Positions 45,968 to 57,695 of a stretch of 64,000 bases of DNA are shown one piece after another. Made by a program: the position numbers and the translations under genes. The notes below the pieces were generated by a model. The model was not told the DNA's origin. It ran no database searches and saw only the letters and a list, made by a program, of their open reading frames with translations. This DNA is from Luzula sylvatica (taxonomy: Eukaryota; Streptophyta; Magnoliopsida; Poales; Juncaceae), in the NCBI GenBank assembly GCA_946800325.1, contig OX326956.1, positions 71,621,087 to 71,685,086 on the forward strand, written 5' to 3'. Position 1 is the first letter of the stretch; every line of letters begins with the position of its first letter.

Positions 45968-47786
45968 ATGAATTATAAAAAACTTAAAATACTATCATGG
46001 AATGTAAGAGGTTTCAATTCTAATGAGAAGAAAAATATGGTAAATAAAAATATTAAAGATGAAAATGTAGATATATGCTGTCTTCAAGAAACTAAAATGG
46101 AAATAATCAATGATAAAATAAATATGGAATGTTGTGGAACTAAATTAAATTGATTTGAATTTTTAGAATCAAAAGGTGCTTCTGGAGGTATACTAATTTC
46201 ATGGAATAAAAATTTATTTAATTTTATCTCATCTATAAAATACAAACATGATCTTTCAGTTAATTTAAAAACAAAATGGGATGGAACATCAATGTTAATA
46301 ACAGGGGTATATGGGCCTAATAAATTAAATGAAAGACCATAATTTCTAAGTGAATTAACAAGTATAGCCTATGTTGCACGGATACGGATACGGATATCGT
46401 GTCCGATACGATACGGATACGGCGATACAGCAATTTTAAAAAAATCACGAATACGGATACGGCTATATAATTATTATTTTAATATATTTATATTGTACAT
46501 AATAAATAAATAAATAATATATTAAATAATATTTTGAATTTAAATATCATGACAATTAATAAAATCAACATAATAATACAAGTATCATAAAAGTATTCTA
46601 AATTTATTTTAGAAGTATCCTAGAATTAATTTAGAAGTATCCTAGAAGTATCCTAGAAGTATCCTATATAATTTATTTAAAAATATTATGGGCCAAAATA
46701 TATAATGGGCCGAAGTATCCTAAATGGAGTATCCCAGCCGTATCCTAAACGTATCTCAGCCGTATCCTGCCGTATCCTGCCGTATCCCCGCCGTATCCGA
46801 AAAAAATAAATATTAAAATAATCGGATACGCCACGTGGCATATCCGATACGTATCCGAGCCGTATCGTACCCGTATCCGTATCGGATACCCGTATCCTTA
46901 GGATACTTCTGCGTTTTTGAAGTATCAGCGTAACATAGAGTATAGCACATACCAATAAAGATCCTTGGATATTATTGGGAGATTTTAATTTAACTATACA
47001 CATCAGTAAGAGAAGTGGATTAAGTAATACTAATGCTTATATAAATGATTTTAAATTATTTATTAATAACATGAATTTAATAGACCTACCACTTAAAGGG
47101 AAAAAATTTACTTGGAATAATACAAATTCAAGGGCAAAATTGGATAGAATAATAATTAATAAAGAATGGATGACCTTACACCCTAATTCCCAATTACTAG
47201 CTAGAGTAAACACTTGTTCATATCATATACCTATATTATATGAAGCCAATACTAATTATCCAATATTTAATGGATTTAGATTTGAAACAAAGTGGTTAAA
47301 AATGCAAGAGTTTAAAAGTTTAATAAATACAACCCTAATTAATAAGAGCAGTAATTCAATAGATGAATTATATGATAATTATAGTAATTTAGGAAGAGAA
47401 TTAAAAGCTCTAAACAAATCAATGCATATAAAATATAATTATCAAATGGAAAATTGTAAAAAATACATACTTTGGGCAGATAGTATAGAAGATGATAGAA
47501 AATTAACAAGAGTAGAATATTGGATTAAAACTCAATCTAAATTAAGAATTGAAACCCTAATTTCATTAGATAAGATTTATTGGAAACAAAGGTCAAAACA
47601 TAATTGGATTAAAATGGGGGATGCAAATACAAAGTTTTTTCACCTACACGCTCCAATTAAAAAAATCAAAATAAATAATTTCAATGTTAAAAGATAAACA
47701 TGGGAAAGAATTTACACAACATAAACAAAAGGCAGATTTGCTATTTTCTTTCTACAGGGATTTAATGGGTAAAGATGTTAGATTTG
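45968..47786 (+). pseudogene. LINE ORF2, endonuclease portion, interrupted
   Basis: ORF2 begins at ATG 45968 with the apurinic-endonuclease-like motifs LSWNVRGFNS and CCLQETK, which nick target DNA for target-primed reverse transcription. A stop at 46152 and another near 46340 damage it. A hAT-like element splits it at 46369-46939; the frame resumes across the joint as WILLGDFNLT, the catalytic DFN motif, then KFTWNN and LDRIIINKEW. It runs to a stop at 47695 and, out of frame, to the copia LTR at 47787. The reverse transcriptase would have followed. Confidence 0.8.
46369..46939. mobile_element. hAT-like non-autonomous element inside the LINE
   Basis: Ends CTATGTTGCACGG and GCGTAACATAG; perfect 8-bp target duplication AGTATAGC at 46361-46368 and 46940-46947. 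Without the element and one copy of the duplication, the LINE reading frame is continuous, which proves the exact insertion limits. Arms are packed with GGATACG / CGTATCC motifs in both directions; a 'gaagtatcctagaa'-type tandem repeat sits at 46590-46670. Same family as 20768-21269 and as the truncated ends at 34912 and 35553. Length 571 bp. Confidence 0.88.
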
Positions 47787-49503
47787 TGTTCTAAAACTTA
47801 TTAATATTTGAATAATTTTTATATGTTATTTTTATGAATTGGATGTTATTTACATTTTGTTCCATGAGTTTTTATATTTTCATTTAGAAGTATTCAAGAA
47901 GATGCACTTGGTCTCGAATTGCAGAACTTTAAGTGATAATAAAATATTGAACTCTAAAATGTTCACATGTCTTGGATATTAGCAGGAACACTAATATACA
48001 TAATAAGAATGTCGTGTTGATTAAAAGCACGTTGCAGTTCTGCAAACGTTGATAAAAGATTATCATTTAATAACACGAATATATTGTTAGTGTCATGAAT
48101 GTTTTCATCGTGTCTCTGGTTCTAAGATTGAGAGATGTATCTCTTTCACATGAGGAATGCATAACGTAATTATTATTAAAAGCTGCTTATTAATAAGTGG
48201 TGATAAAAGTAATAGTTCTTTGTACGTAACTTATGCTGGAAAGAGAGTACATGTCAATAGTATCGTTGCCACTCATTCATTATGAGAAATGATATTATGG
48301 GCCCCTTGATAAAGTAGAATTATGAATGGATCCAATATGACTGAAGTGCAGTTATATATTTATAATTTACTTAATAGAGATCAAGAAATGATTATAATAC
48401 AAAGATGACACATCACTACTTTGTATATTGATCACAATATCATAAAGGCAAGGAATGGACACAATCAATATCACAAGGATTACGTTTCGTAAAAGGGTTA
48501 CTAAACATCTAAGTTATTTGGGTAACCGTAATGTATAGCTAGAATACCGCTTACGGTTTATGGAATAAAATGTTTTATTTCATTGCCAACATAACATAGA
48601 TCCTCGATATAGGTCACACCAACTGAATAGGAAACAAGAAATATATTATATATTTTTCTATGTATAAATATTTCATGTTGTATGAAATACAGATACAAAT
48701 AAAAAATATGTAAAATATTATGTCATATGAGATGATTACTTAGCATGGAAATAAATGAAATGAAATGTGCATATTATGAAAATAATATATGTAGCACATA
48801 TCATAATTTGTTTCAAGCCCAAGCCCAAAACATATTGAGAAGAAAAATTGACAAGTCCAAATAAACATGAATCATGACCATAAATTCGAGACAGATTTTG
48901 AGGCATGTTTGAACAAATATTTGAAATAGCAAAACTTTACCATTATGTACAAATGACCTATGTCAATTGTAGCCATTTGAATGTAGTTTCTAATGGTGAA
49001 AATTTCAAGTCATTTGGAATTTTTGAGAAGAAGTTATGACAGAAACAGTGACCAATGGTCAGGAGTTAATGTGCTGCTTCGAATTTTGTTCAAGCCTTGA
49101 TTACGAATTTTCAAAGGGTTTTGACCTAATGTTTAGGGACTATAAATATGAGACCTGGCTAAGCATTTTGTAACAAGAATTTTCTCTCTATAGCCAGTCT
49201 CTCTTTCTCTTGAAATGTTTGTTGAAACGTTGATTGATTAAGCAATCGATCAGAAACGGGCGACGGAGCTAGGTGCGGACAAGAGGACGCTAGCACGGAC
49301 TCGACGCCGTTCTTGTTTCGGATTCAAGGGTGAACCAAAGAGGACCATACCTACGTTAAAGATCTTCGGTATTGTATTCTAATCCTTCTTGTAGGATAAA
49401 TAAAATAAATTAGAGTAGGAAGTTAGCTTAAGTAAGACGATTCCCGACTTTGTTGGAATAAATCTTTTGATATTTACTCTGACGAACGTCATGAAATCCT
49501 TCA
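47787..49503 (+). mobile_element. 5' LTR of a copia element
   Basis: Begins TGTTCTAAAAC exactly where LINE coding sequence stops and ends ...CTTCA two bases before a primer binding site. Contains a TATA box (TATAAATA, 49141-49148) about 360 bp from its end, consistent with a U3-R-U5 layout. Length 1717 bp. Only one LTR remains, so age cannot be estimated from an LTR pair. Confidence 0.75.
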
Positions 49504-49505
49504 AT

Positions 49506-49517
49506 TGGTATCAGAGC
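49506..49517 (+). promoter_or_regulatory. primer binding site (initiator Met-tRNA)
   Basis: TGGTATCAGAGC, the standard plant copia primer site complementary to the 3' end of initiator methionine tRNA. It fixes the LTR end at 49503. The stretch 49518-50726 is the untranslated leader. Confidence 0.9.
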
Positions 49518-50726
49518 AAGGTTCTTATTGTTTAGCTAATTAGACTATTTTATTATGAAATTGTTTATTGCATAATGCTTAATTGATTGATCTTTTGTGT
49601 TGCGGTTCTGAATTTTTGATTCTGAGTTTTAATCGTCGTTCTAGATTTACTGGTTACTTGTTTTTGTGTTTTCTAAAATTCTTACATCTTCATGGATGTT
49701 TGGAATGGAGAAAACATATAGATCAAAGGTCATAGGACAGATCTATATAGCTAAAACAAAGTAAAACAAAAACAGTGAGTTGCTGGAATTTCCAGCATTC
49801 ACGGGATGTTTTTGCTGATATTCAAATCGCGAAATCTTTCAAACGATTTATTGGATTTGAATGAAACCAGTTTCTAAATTTAAATCATCATGTCTAGTTT
49901 TGATTTAAGGTAAATTTTCTGTACAAAAGTGTTATAATTTTTGTAAAGGATACAAAATCGTAACAGTGTACATAATTTATTTGTGGACGATTAAAAGTGA
50001 TCTCAAATGGTTTGTGTTTTGTTTAAAAGTTTAAAGGATTGTAATTATCATTTTCAAACCTTGTTTCAAAATATTTGTAAATCATTTTTTTTGAAGTGAT
50101 TTAAATGATTTAAGAGAACCGTATATACTTGAGAAAAGGAAATTAATTAAGAGGTCCAAAGTAGTGCATTGTTATGCAAATTTCTGCTCTCTTTATTTTT
50201 GGGTATATGAATACATGACATACCAAATTAACGTTTATAGATACATTCTGAGAGTCCACTGAAAAATTAAGTATATTTCCTTCTCATTTTATCCACTTTA
50301 AGCTAGGGACTATAATATGCATGAGTGTAATTTATATTCTCTAGAAATTGTGGAATATGTTAGGACATATGATCAGGCCATTGATAAGTGTATCATATGT
50401 GAGGCATTTGTTACATTTATTTTCTGGAGATAATATGGCCAAACTTATTGACCAAATAAAATGAGTTTGCTTAACGAGAAGTCAAGATCTAGGCTTGAAG
50501 TCTCGGGAAATTTGACAAGAGTCATAAAGTTTAGAAATTGCAAATGATTGCAAATAAAATTTCTAAAAGGTTATGATTAGTATATGTTACTTACCTTGAG
50601 TGAATAAATCGGATGAGTTCGTTTTATTTGTAATAGGATCTTGAATATACTGCATAAAGGACATTAAATATATGTAGTATCAATTTTACATAAATATTAA
50701 CATGAAATCCTTTAAATTATCATAGA

Positions 50727-52690
50727 ATGGCAAACAACGTACTTATCCGATTCATACTTGAAAAATCTCCATTAGAGGGTGACGGTTCCAATTTTCATGA
50801 TTGGGAACTCAAACTCAAACTAATCATCCGGGCAGAGGATCTTATAGATGTGCTGGTCGAAACTGCACCAGTACTAGGCAATGAACCCACTGCACAGGAA
50901 ACGGCCGCAGCAGAAAAGTTTCGCAAGGATGAACTGACTGTTCAAGGTCTCATGTTGGCGAGTATGGCAACATAACTTACTCGAAAGTTCTTAAATAATG
51001 CTCCCAAAGAGATATTCGAATGCCTCTCCACAATGTTCTTGGAGAATGCTCGTAAAGAGCGTTCTAAGATCACTCTAGCATTCACGAAGTGTAACATGGC
51101 GGAAGGATCTTCCGTAAACCAGCATATGTTGAAAATGTTGGGTTACCTCGAGAAATTGGAGAAGCTCAATGCTCCAATGCATGCTGACTCGGCTGAGGAT
51201 ATAATCCTTGGTTCATTGCCCCCATCTTACAGAGATGTAGTCATGCATCTTCATCTGCGTGAAAAGGCAATGACCTTGGATGAGATCCATCAGACCTTGA
51301 AGCAAGCAGAGACTGATATGAACATGCACAAGGGAGAGAAGAACGTTCTTGCGATATCTCAAAATAGTAAGAAAATCATCAAAGGAAAGGGCAAAAGGAA
51401 AATGACAGCAAAGAATAAAGAGAAGGGAGGAGCTCAAGCGAACATCTCCAAAGGCAAAAAGAAAAACTCGCCAACTTCTCAAACTGAGTGCTTTTATTGC
51501 CACGAGTTGGGACACTTCAAGGCCAATTGTCCCAAGTACAAGGATGACTTGGACAGTGGCAAAATAGAGCGCAAACGCCCCAAAGTTTCAAAAGGTATAT
51601 TTGTTATTGAAATTAATTTAACCACATCTATTCACGATTGGGTATTGGATACTGGATCATGTGCTCATATTTGTGCAAATATGCAGGCACTAGTGGATAG
51701 AAGACATCTCAAGAAAGGAGAAGTTACTTTGAAGGTGGGAAATGGTGTTAGTATTTCTGCTATGGCCATTGGGTCGATTCACCTTCATTTAGCTAGTGGT
51801 TTAATAATTAATTTGAATAGTGTTTATTATGTTCCATCTATATGTAAAAACATTATATCTGTGTCGTGTTTGGACAAAGATGGGTATGCATTTACTATTT
51901 CAAACTCGTGTATGAGTATTTCGAAAGATGGATTATTTTATACAAATGCTGTTGTTCAAAATGGTTTATATTTACTTGAAACAAATAATAAACATATTCT
52001 GAATGTCAATAACAAGCGACTCAAGATATCTCATGAAAATGAAACTCTCTTATGGCACTACCGTCTTGGACATATAAGCGAGAAACGCATAAAAATATTA
52101 CAAGAAGCCAATCTCCTTGGTCTTCATGATTGTGATATGATAGATACATGCGAACCTTGCTTGATTGGTAAAATGACCAAGAAACCTTTCAAGAAGAAAG
52201 GTGTCAGGACGAAAGTCTTATTGGAATTAATACATTCTGATGTATGTGGTCCAATGAGTACTAGTGCACGAGATGGCTATCGATACTTCATTACATTCAC
52301 AGATGATTGTAGTCGTTATGGCTATGTTTATCTGATGAAGAGGAAGAGTGAATCATTTGAAAAGTTCAAAGAATTCAAGAATGAAGTTGAAAACCAACTT
52401 GGTAAGAGAATTAAAGCTTTACGAACTGATCGTGGAGGAGAATACTTAAGCAATGAATTTGGTGCATACCTAAAGGAGTGTGGTATTGTACCACAATTGA
52501 CTCCTCCTGGAACACCACAATGGAATGGTGTATCTGAGAGGAGAAATAGGACATTGCTCGATATGGTTCGATCAATGATGTGCCAAACAGATTTACCTCT
52601 TTATTTTTGGGGATATGCATTGCAAACCGCAGCTTACACACTGAATAATGTTCCATCTAAATCCATCGAGAAAACTCCTTATGAGTTATG
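50727..52690 (+). pseudogene. copia gag-pol, truncated after integrase
   Basis: Gag begins MANNVLIRFILEKSPLEGDG at the first ATG. One in-frame stop (TAA, 50973) interrupts it, and the same frame then stays open to 52690. Domains in order: gag (LTRKFLNNAPKEI...LGSLPPSYRDVV), zinc knuckle CFYCHELGHFKANC, protease WVLDTGSCAHIC, the integrase zinc domain (HYRLGH...C-x2-C), and the integrase core with D-D-E (HSDVCGP, RTDRGGEY, NGVSERRNRT). It stops at TPYEL, where pol should go on into reverse transcriptase; unrelated sequence begins there. The element cannot move by itself. Confidence 0.88.
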
Positions 52691-53098
52691 AACGATTTAA
52701 AAGTGACAAATTACATTTAAGGAACAATTTTTGCAAAATCGAACAAGAGGTTTTACTAATGCTTTTTCATGATAACCCTTGTGATTTGTGGTGTGAAAAT
52801 GTTTAAAATGTGGTGTTTAATCATCTTTATCGCATGAGACAATTTTTCTCTAAAAACTTTTGAAATTGTAAACCTTTAATTTGAAAATAGATTCTAAAAT
52901 GGTTGAAATAAATTCTTTCAATATAAGGCATAAATGATGAAATGAGAGTGAAAAATACTTTCTTGTAGAAATCAAACTTTAAAAATCGATGAATACCTTT
53001 TTAACAAAACCTAAACATGCAATTCTCTTTGATTTTAAAATTCTATATTTTATTCTATTTTTGTTTGGGGACAAACAAGTTTTAAGTGTGGGGAGATT
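52691..53098 (+). mobile_element. 3' internal end of a Ty3/gypsy (Tat/Athila-like) element
   Basis: Non-coding AT-rich DNA ending in 'ggggacaaacaagttttaag' and the purine-rich TGTGGGGAGATT directly before an LTR start. This 'GGGGACAA...AAGTGTGGGG' layout is typical of the 3' end of Athila/Tat-type gypsy elements. The rest of that element is absent; it abuts the truncated copia integrase at about 52690. Confidence 0.6.
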
Positions 53099-55803
53099 TG
53101 ATAAGGAGATTTTTCATCACTTTTTACGTACACAAAATATATAATTTAAGCACATAAATATGATTAAAGTATAAGAAATATTCATATTTCCATTTTATTG
53201 AGATAAAATACTTTAATATGTGTTTTGTGTCAATTTTAGGTGAAAAGTGCAAAATCTCGCTAAACCAGGACTGTGGATGGATCGGTCTCGTCGTACCGAT
53301 CGATTTGATATATCATATGATGATATTTGATGGTAGCATGAGAGAGAAGTCGAGCCTTTAATTCAAACGGGTCAAAACCGACTAGTTTCACCAAGGACAA
53401 CAAATAACCTGACATGATTCACCCTCTCCAGGATTTGCTGTGGCAGCAAGATCCTCACAGCCCTTGAAACGAGTCAGTAGTTACTCTCCCAACTGACCCA
53501 CTACTCCAAAGCACGCACGTGAATCTATACATAAATAAGCCAAGCAAGTCAAACCAACGCTTGTGTAGCGATTCATGTGGCAAGTCAAATTTTCCTTCTA
53601 CAATAACCCGTCACACGAGAAGCTTCACAAAACCAATCACAACAGATTCTAAGTCCACAGTCAAAAGCATCTGACATGCTTCAGATTTCGTACGACTCGC
53701 TCCCATGTGAACCGCGTGCAGTGACTCATTAAGAGCTGTACAATTTGATCCATTACACGGAAGACTACACGGATGATGTGACGGAAAATCTCGTCTCGTT
53801 GGATAACGGTAAAGTACAGTAATGATTAAGTGATGATTACTGACGGCCAATCATTACTTCATGATAGTGTAGTTATGATCCTCTGTGGCATGTAACTCAT
53901 GCAGCCCGTTCTGCAGACCACTCCTCTCTCCACTCTCGCTAGCTTTGCACGATCGGCCACACCAGTTATGAAACAGAAAATCAAAGAGAATCATTAACTT
54001 TTCCAACATATTTGTTTTATCCGATTATTCTTCTCTCCATTATCTTTCTACTCTTCCTCTCCACTACCAGGCCACACAAATAAATAAAGAAGAAAAAAAC
54101 CCACTGGTTCTCTCCACGAACTCTTGTAAAAAGAGGTGAACTAATTTTCGGATGAATTTCTGATGAATTTAAGATGAATTAATCTGGATCTGTGGAGAAT
54201 ACTCTCAAGGGTAATTTCGAGTTTTCTCCTTTATCCTTTGGCCAAATCTGATGAAATTTGGACCGTTGGATTCGTTGCAACTTGTTCCACCTGGTCATGC
54301 AAGTTGCAACTCGAATCTTGTCCGTTAACAATCTCCATTACCTATAAAAGAGGATCAAACCCCATTCTCTCTAGTACCCTTGGACCTCTTGGGTCAACCA
54401 CTCCATTCTTGGGGAAGGTAAGGTCTTAGCCTCTTCCCCCCTCCATTGTTAGAGCTTCAAAGCTCCGTCTTGCTCGTCGTCGAGCTATTTTCGCCAAGGA
54501 AATCGTGTCTTAGCACGGTTTCCGAGGCCGTTTCGAGGAGCTTTTCCTCTCTCCACTCTCTCACAAGATCAAGAAAATCGTTGCTACTTGATTCTACACT
54601 TCTCCCAAGCTCTCAAACTTCTCAAGCTCATCGTTGAGCCATTTCGCCAAGAAGATCGTGTCAAAGCACGGTTTCCGAGGCCGCTCCGAGGATCTTTCCT
54701 CTCTCTCTCAAGCTCAAGGAAGTTGTTTTCCTCGTCCTCTCATCTCCTCTCAAGGCGTGAAGGCTCGAGGACCTCTCCAAGATCTCATCTTGGACTCCAT
54801 TTCTTCACTTTTTCGGTAATTTTCCTCTCTTTTTAGGATTTAGATTAGAAATCAGGTAGATTTGATCCAATTCTCTTTGTGAAATTGTTATATACTGTGA
54901 AATATAGTTTGTGGAATTTTTGTGGAATTTTTGTGAAATTTTTCCTATTTTTACCTTGTGAAATACTCAAATCTCTGTGATGTTTTGTTAATTCAGTTTA
55001 AAATAGAAAAAATAGAAAAATAGTCCTTTCTCAACATCACTGTTTAGATCTGGATCTATAGTTTAATAAACATTTTGAATCAATCAATTCTCTGCAATTT
55101 CTTATTTGATATGAATTTTACGAAATCAGCTTGTCAGGGCCTAAACTGTAAAATTAGTATAAATCCAGTTCTGGACCTTTTTGTCCCTGATTATTCATGA
55201 ACTTGTAGATCTGTTAAAAATACAATTCTTGCATGTGTTTGTAGATCTAGATTCAAACTGCAATTAGAAACTTGATTGAACATTTTTGGATTGATTTTCG
55301 AATTGATATGATTTGTTGAAAACTGCTATTTAGACCAAAAAACTTTCTGGACATTCTGTGATTTTCCAGGGACCTATTTGTAATTAGAACATTACTTTTT
55401 ACTGAAATATCAAAACTGTTAAATTCTACTGTCCTCTCTCTCAGTATCAAATTGTGAATCTTTGTGCCAAATTTGAGATCTTGATTTGTGATCTATAATT
55501 TTGTGAAAAACATTTAATGCCTAAAATACCCTTGTGATCAATCATCTTTATAAATTCGAAACTTATGCGTGTGAAAGTGAGATTTTGACCAGAGCCTTTT
55601 GAAGTTTAGATCTTTATTGTGACAAAATATTATAGTCTCTGTACCAATAGAAATAATTCTTGAATTGCAATTTCGATTATACGCAAAATTTTCTTGGAAC
55701 GAACCTATGCTTATCACTATGATTAGTATTTGTTATAAATTATTTTGATTAACTCGTGAAATTGAAATTACACATTTTAATGACCCTATTTTACGTGTTA
55801 TCA
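53099..55803 (+). mobile_element. gypsy-like LTR, 2.7 kb
   Basis: Starts TGATAAGGAG and ends GTTATCA, giving inverted ends TGATAA/TTATCA, and LINE coding sequence resumes at once after 55803. TATA box CTATAAAAGAGG at 54341-54352; the downstream R/U5 region contains a duplicated block ('cgccaag(g/a)a(a/g)atcgtgtc', 'gcacggtttccgaggccg') at about 54494 and 54646. No long ORF. The LTR assignment follows from the polypurine tract and both ends. Confidence 0.7.
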
Positions 55804-55805
55804 AG

Positions 55806-56622
55806 CACTTACAGTTGACAATCTGAAGAAAAGAGGATGGTATTTGCCTAATAGATGTGTCATGTGTAAGCAATCAAAAGATAGTGTAGAACACTTAGTG
55901 AATGAGTGCACATTTGCAAAACTGGTTTGGGAAAAATTAAATGGGGTATTAGGAATACAAAATCATTATCATCAATCATTTAAACCTTTGGAAATCTTAA
56001 TTAATCAAAGAAAAAAAAAGGAAATTAAAATACTTATCTGCATTTTTTTATACCAAATCTGGTTGGAGAGATGAAGAAGATCTTTCACTAATCATCAATT
56101 CTTAGACTGGCAAGTAGTAGATCATATAACCTATCAATATACATTAAATAAATTAGCAACTAAATCAACAAAAATCAAACCTAACTTAGATGATTTACAT
56201 GCTGAACATATAATAATTCAAAAAGAAGTAGCATGCTACACTAATGATTTTGTTTATGCAGGAAATAAAAAGAAGATAATCACAAAAGCAGTAGAGGAAG
56301 AAATAACTGGAACTGGTACAGATGCCAGTACCAGTACCAGTTTAAATAAGGCAAACAGAAGAGAAGATGGAAATGCAAGGAGAAACAACAGTATCATTCG
56401 ACATACTGTTACATAACAAGAAGAAATAATAGAAGAGGAGCAAAGAGAAGAACTTGAAAGTACTAGTACTTATACTAGTACTGGACAAGAGATTAGAGAA
56501 GAGGAGTTCAATGAGAGAAGGAATGATAATTCTATCATTACTCCCAGTACCAAAAACCAAAATAATCGAAGAAGAATAAATGAACAACAATCAGTGCTGA
56601 ATGATAGCAATTCAAATCCTGT
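55806..56622 (+). pseudogene. LINE ORF2 C-terminal zinc-binding region and tail
   Basis: The frame reads TVDNLKKRGWYLPNRCVMCK then DSVEHLVNECTFAKLVWEKL: the C-x2-C...E-H-L-x3-C reverse-transcriptase zinc-binding domain of plant LINEs, then a W-rich tail (YQIWLER). A stop at 56072 and a later one (about 56416) interrupt it. Further on, the frame codes for Thr/Ser/Gly repeats (TGTGTDASTSTS and STSTYTSTG). It is cut at 56622 by the Sirevirus-like LTR. Confidence 0.75.
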
Positions 56623-57203
56623 TGTTGGTTAATTCTAACCTAGAGGGGGGTAAATTTGGCAATCTAGCTTACACTTAGTTTAGATTTAAACCTAATTTAC
56701 GGTGCGGAATAAATAATAATTTAGATGATAGAGATGATACCGTACAAACACTTTAACACAAGATGTTTGTTTACGAAGTTCGGTAGGTGGTTGCTTTGTA
56801 GCTTTAACTCACCCTTTACTCGCTTAATTGACCGACTCAATTATTTGCGAGTACCTACGTCTCCGGGAATGCCTTGTGCCTCTTTTTGGCTTTCGATTGA
56901 ATTCCAACTCAACTCGATTACAAGGATTTGCCTAGATCGATTTACACGCTTCTATCGATCTATAGCTAAGGCTCTTTACACTTTGTTGCACTAGCCTATT
57001 ACACTTTTTCACTAATCGAGCTACAACGTGATCCGTCACGTGAGTGGGATACGATTAGTGGAGAATATCGAAAGTAGATCAACGATCTAAAGAGGTTTCT
57101 CAAGCTATCAATGGATATAGATAATCACAGCTTAGGGTTTCTCTCTTTTTAGGTTTGAATGTTTGAAAGTGGAGAAGTGGGAGAGAGAGACCCATGAAGG
57201 ATT

Positions 57204-57212
57204 CTATTTATA
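57204..57212 (-). promoter_or_regulatory. LTR TATA box
   Basis: Minus strand TATAAATAG within GAGTATAAATAGAATCC. Transcription would start about 30 bp further on, near 57175. The palindrome cluster ends only about 30 bp upstream of this box. Confidence 0.7.
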
Positions 57213-57243
57213 CTCTCTATAGAAATCCTTCAGAAAACTTGTA

Positions 57244-57695
57244 GTGCGTTCGAACGCATAAAGTCCGTTCAGAACGCACTTGTAGTTTGCACTAGCCGTT
57301 TCAAAATAACGTGCAAGTACATCTTGGGTCCGTTCGAACGGACAATGTCCGTTCGTAACGGACTCAATTATACATAGCATTTTGCGTTCACAGGAACAAG
57401 AGTCCGTTCAACGCACTGAAAAGTGGGTGAACGGATTCCAGGTTGTCCGTTCGAACGCACATGTGTGTTCGTTCGAACTTACACATCCCTGTTACATTTT
57501 CCCGTTCACAGGAAGGATTGTCCGTTCAACGCACTCAGAAGGTTGGTGAACGGATTCTAATTGTCCGTTCGAACGGACATGATTGTTCGTTCGAACGCAC
57601 ACATCCCTGTGACACGTTTGGTTCTAATCAAGGTTTAAAGTTTTGATATGTGGCAAGTCCGTTCTGAACGGACTTTGAGTTCGTTCAGAACGCAC
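57244..57695 (-). promoter_or_regulatory. paired-palindrome cluster in LTR U3
   Basis: At least ten palindromes of the form GT(C/G/T)CGTTC-(0 or 1 nt)-GAACG(G/C)AC, for example 57263-57279, 57328-57343 (perfect), 57347-57363, 57445-57460, 57563-57578 (perfect), 57585-57600, 57657-57673 and 57679-57695, plus overlapped versions (GTCCGTTCAACGCAC near 57402 and 57521). They come in pairs with starts 19 or 22 bp apart. Position just upstream of the TATA box points to an enhancer-like role; this is inference. Confidence 0.75.

Larger units (their letters stand above)
43400..56622 (+). mobile_element. LINE retrotransposon, interrupted by later insertions
   Basis: LINE pieces are 43400-46368 (leader, ORF1, start of ORF2), 46948-47786 (end of endonuclease and following linker) and 55804-56622 (zinc-binding C-terminus and tail). 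The reverse transcriptase core is missing. Inserted material: a hAT-like element (46369-46939), a copia/gypsy composite (47787-55803), and a Sirevirus-like LTR at the right (from 56623). The leader 43400-43900 contains a 13-14 bp tandem repeat (CACCAGCTTCAGGA-like, about four units, 43784-43865). The left boundary is approximate. Confidence 0.75.

Noticed and set aside
53611..54836. Open frames of 60-80 codons inside the gypsy-like LTR
   Set aside because: Short, no domain, and within an LTR whose boundaries are well supported.
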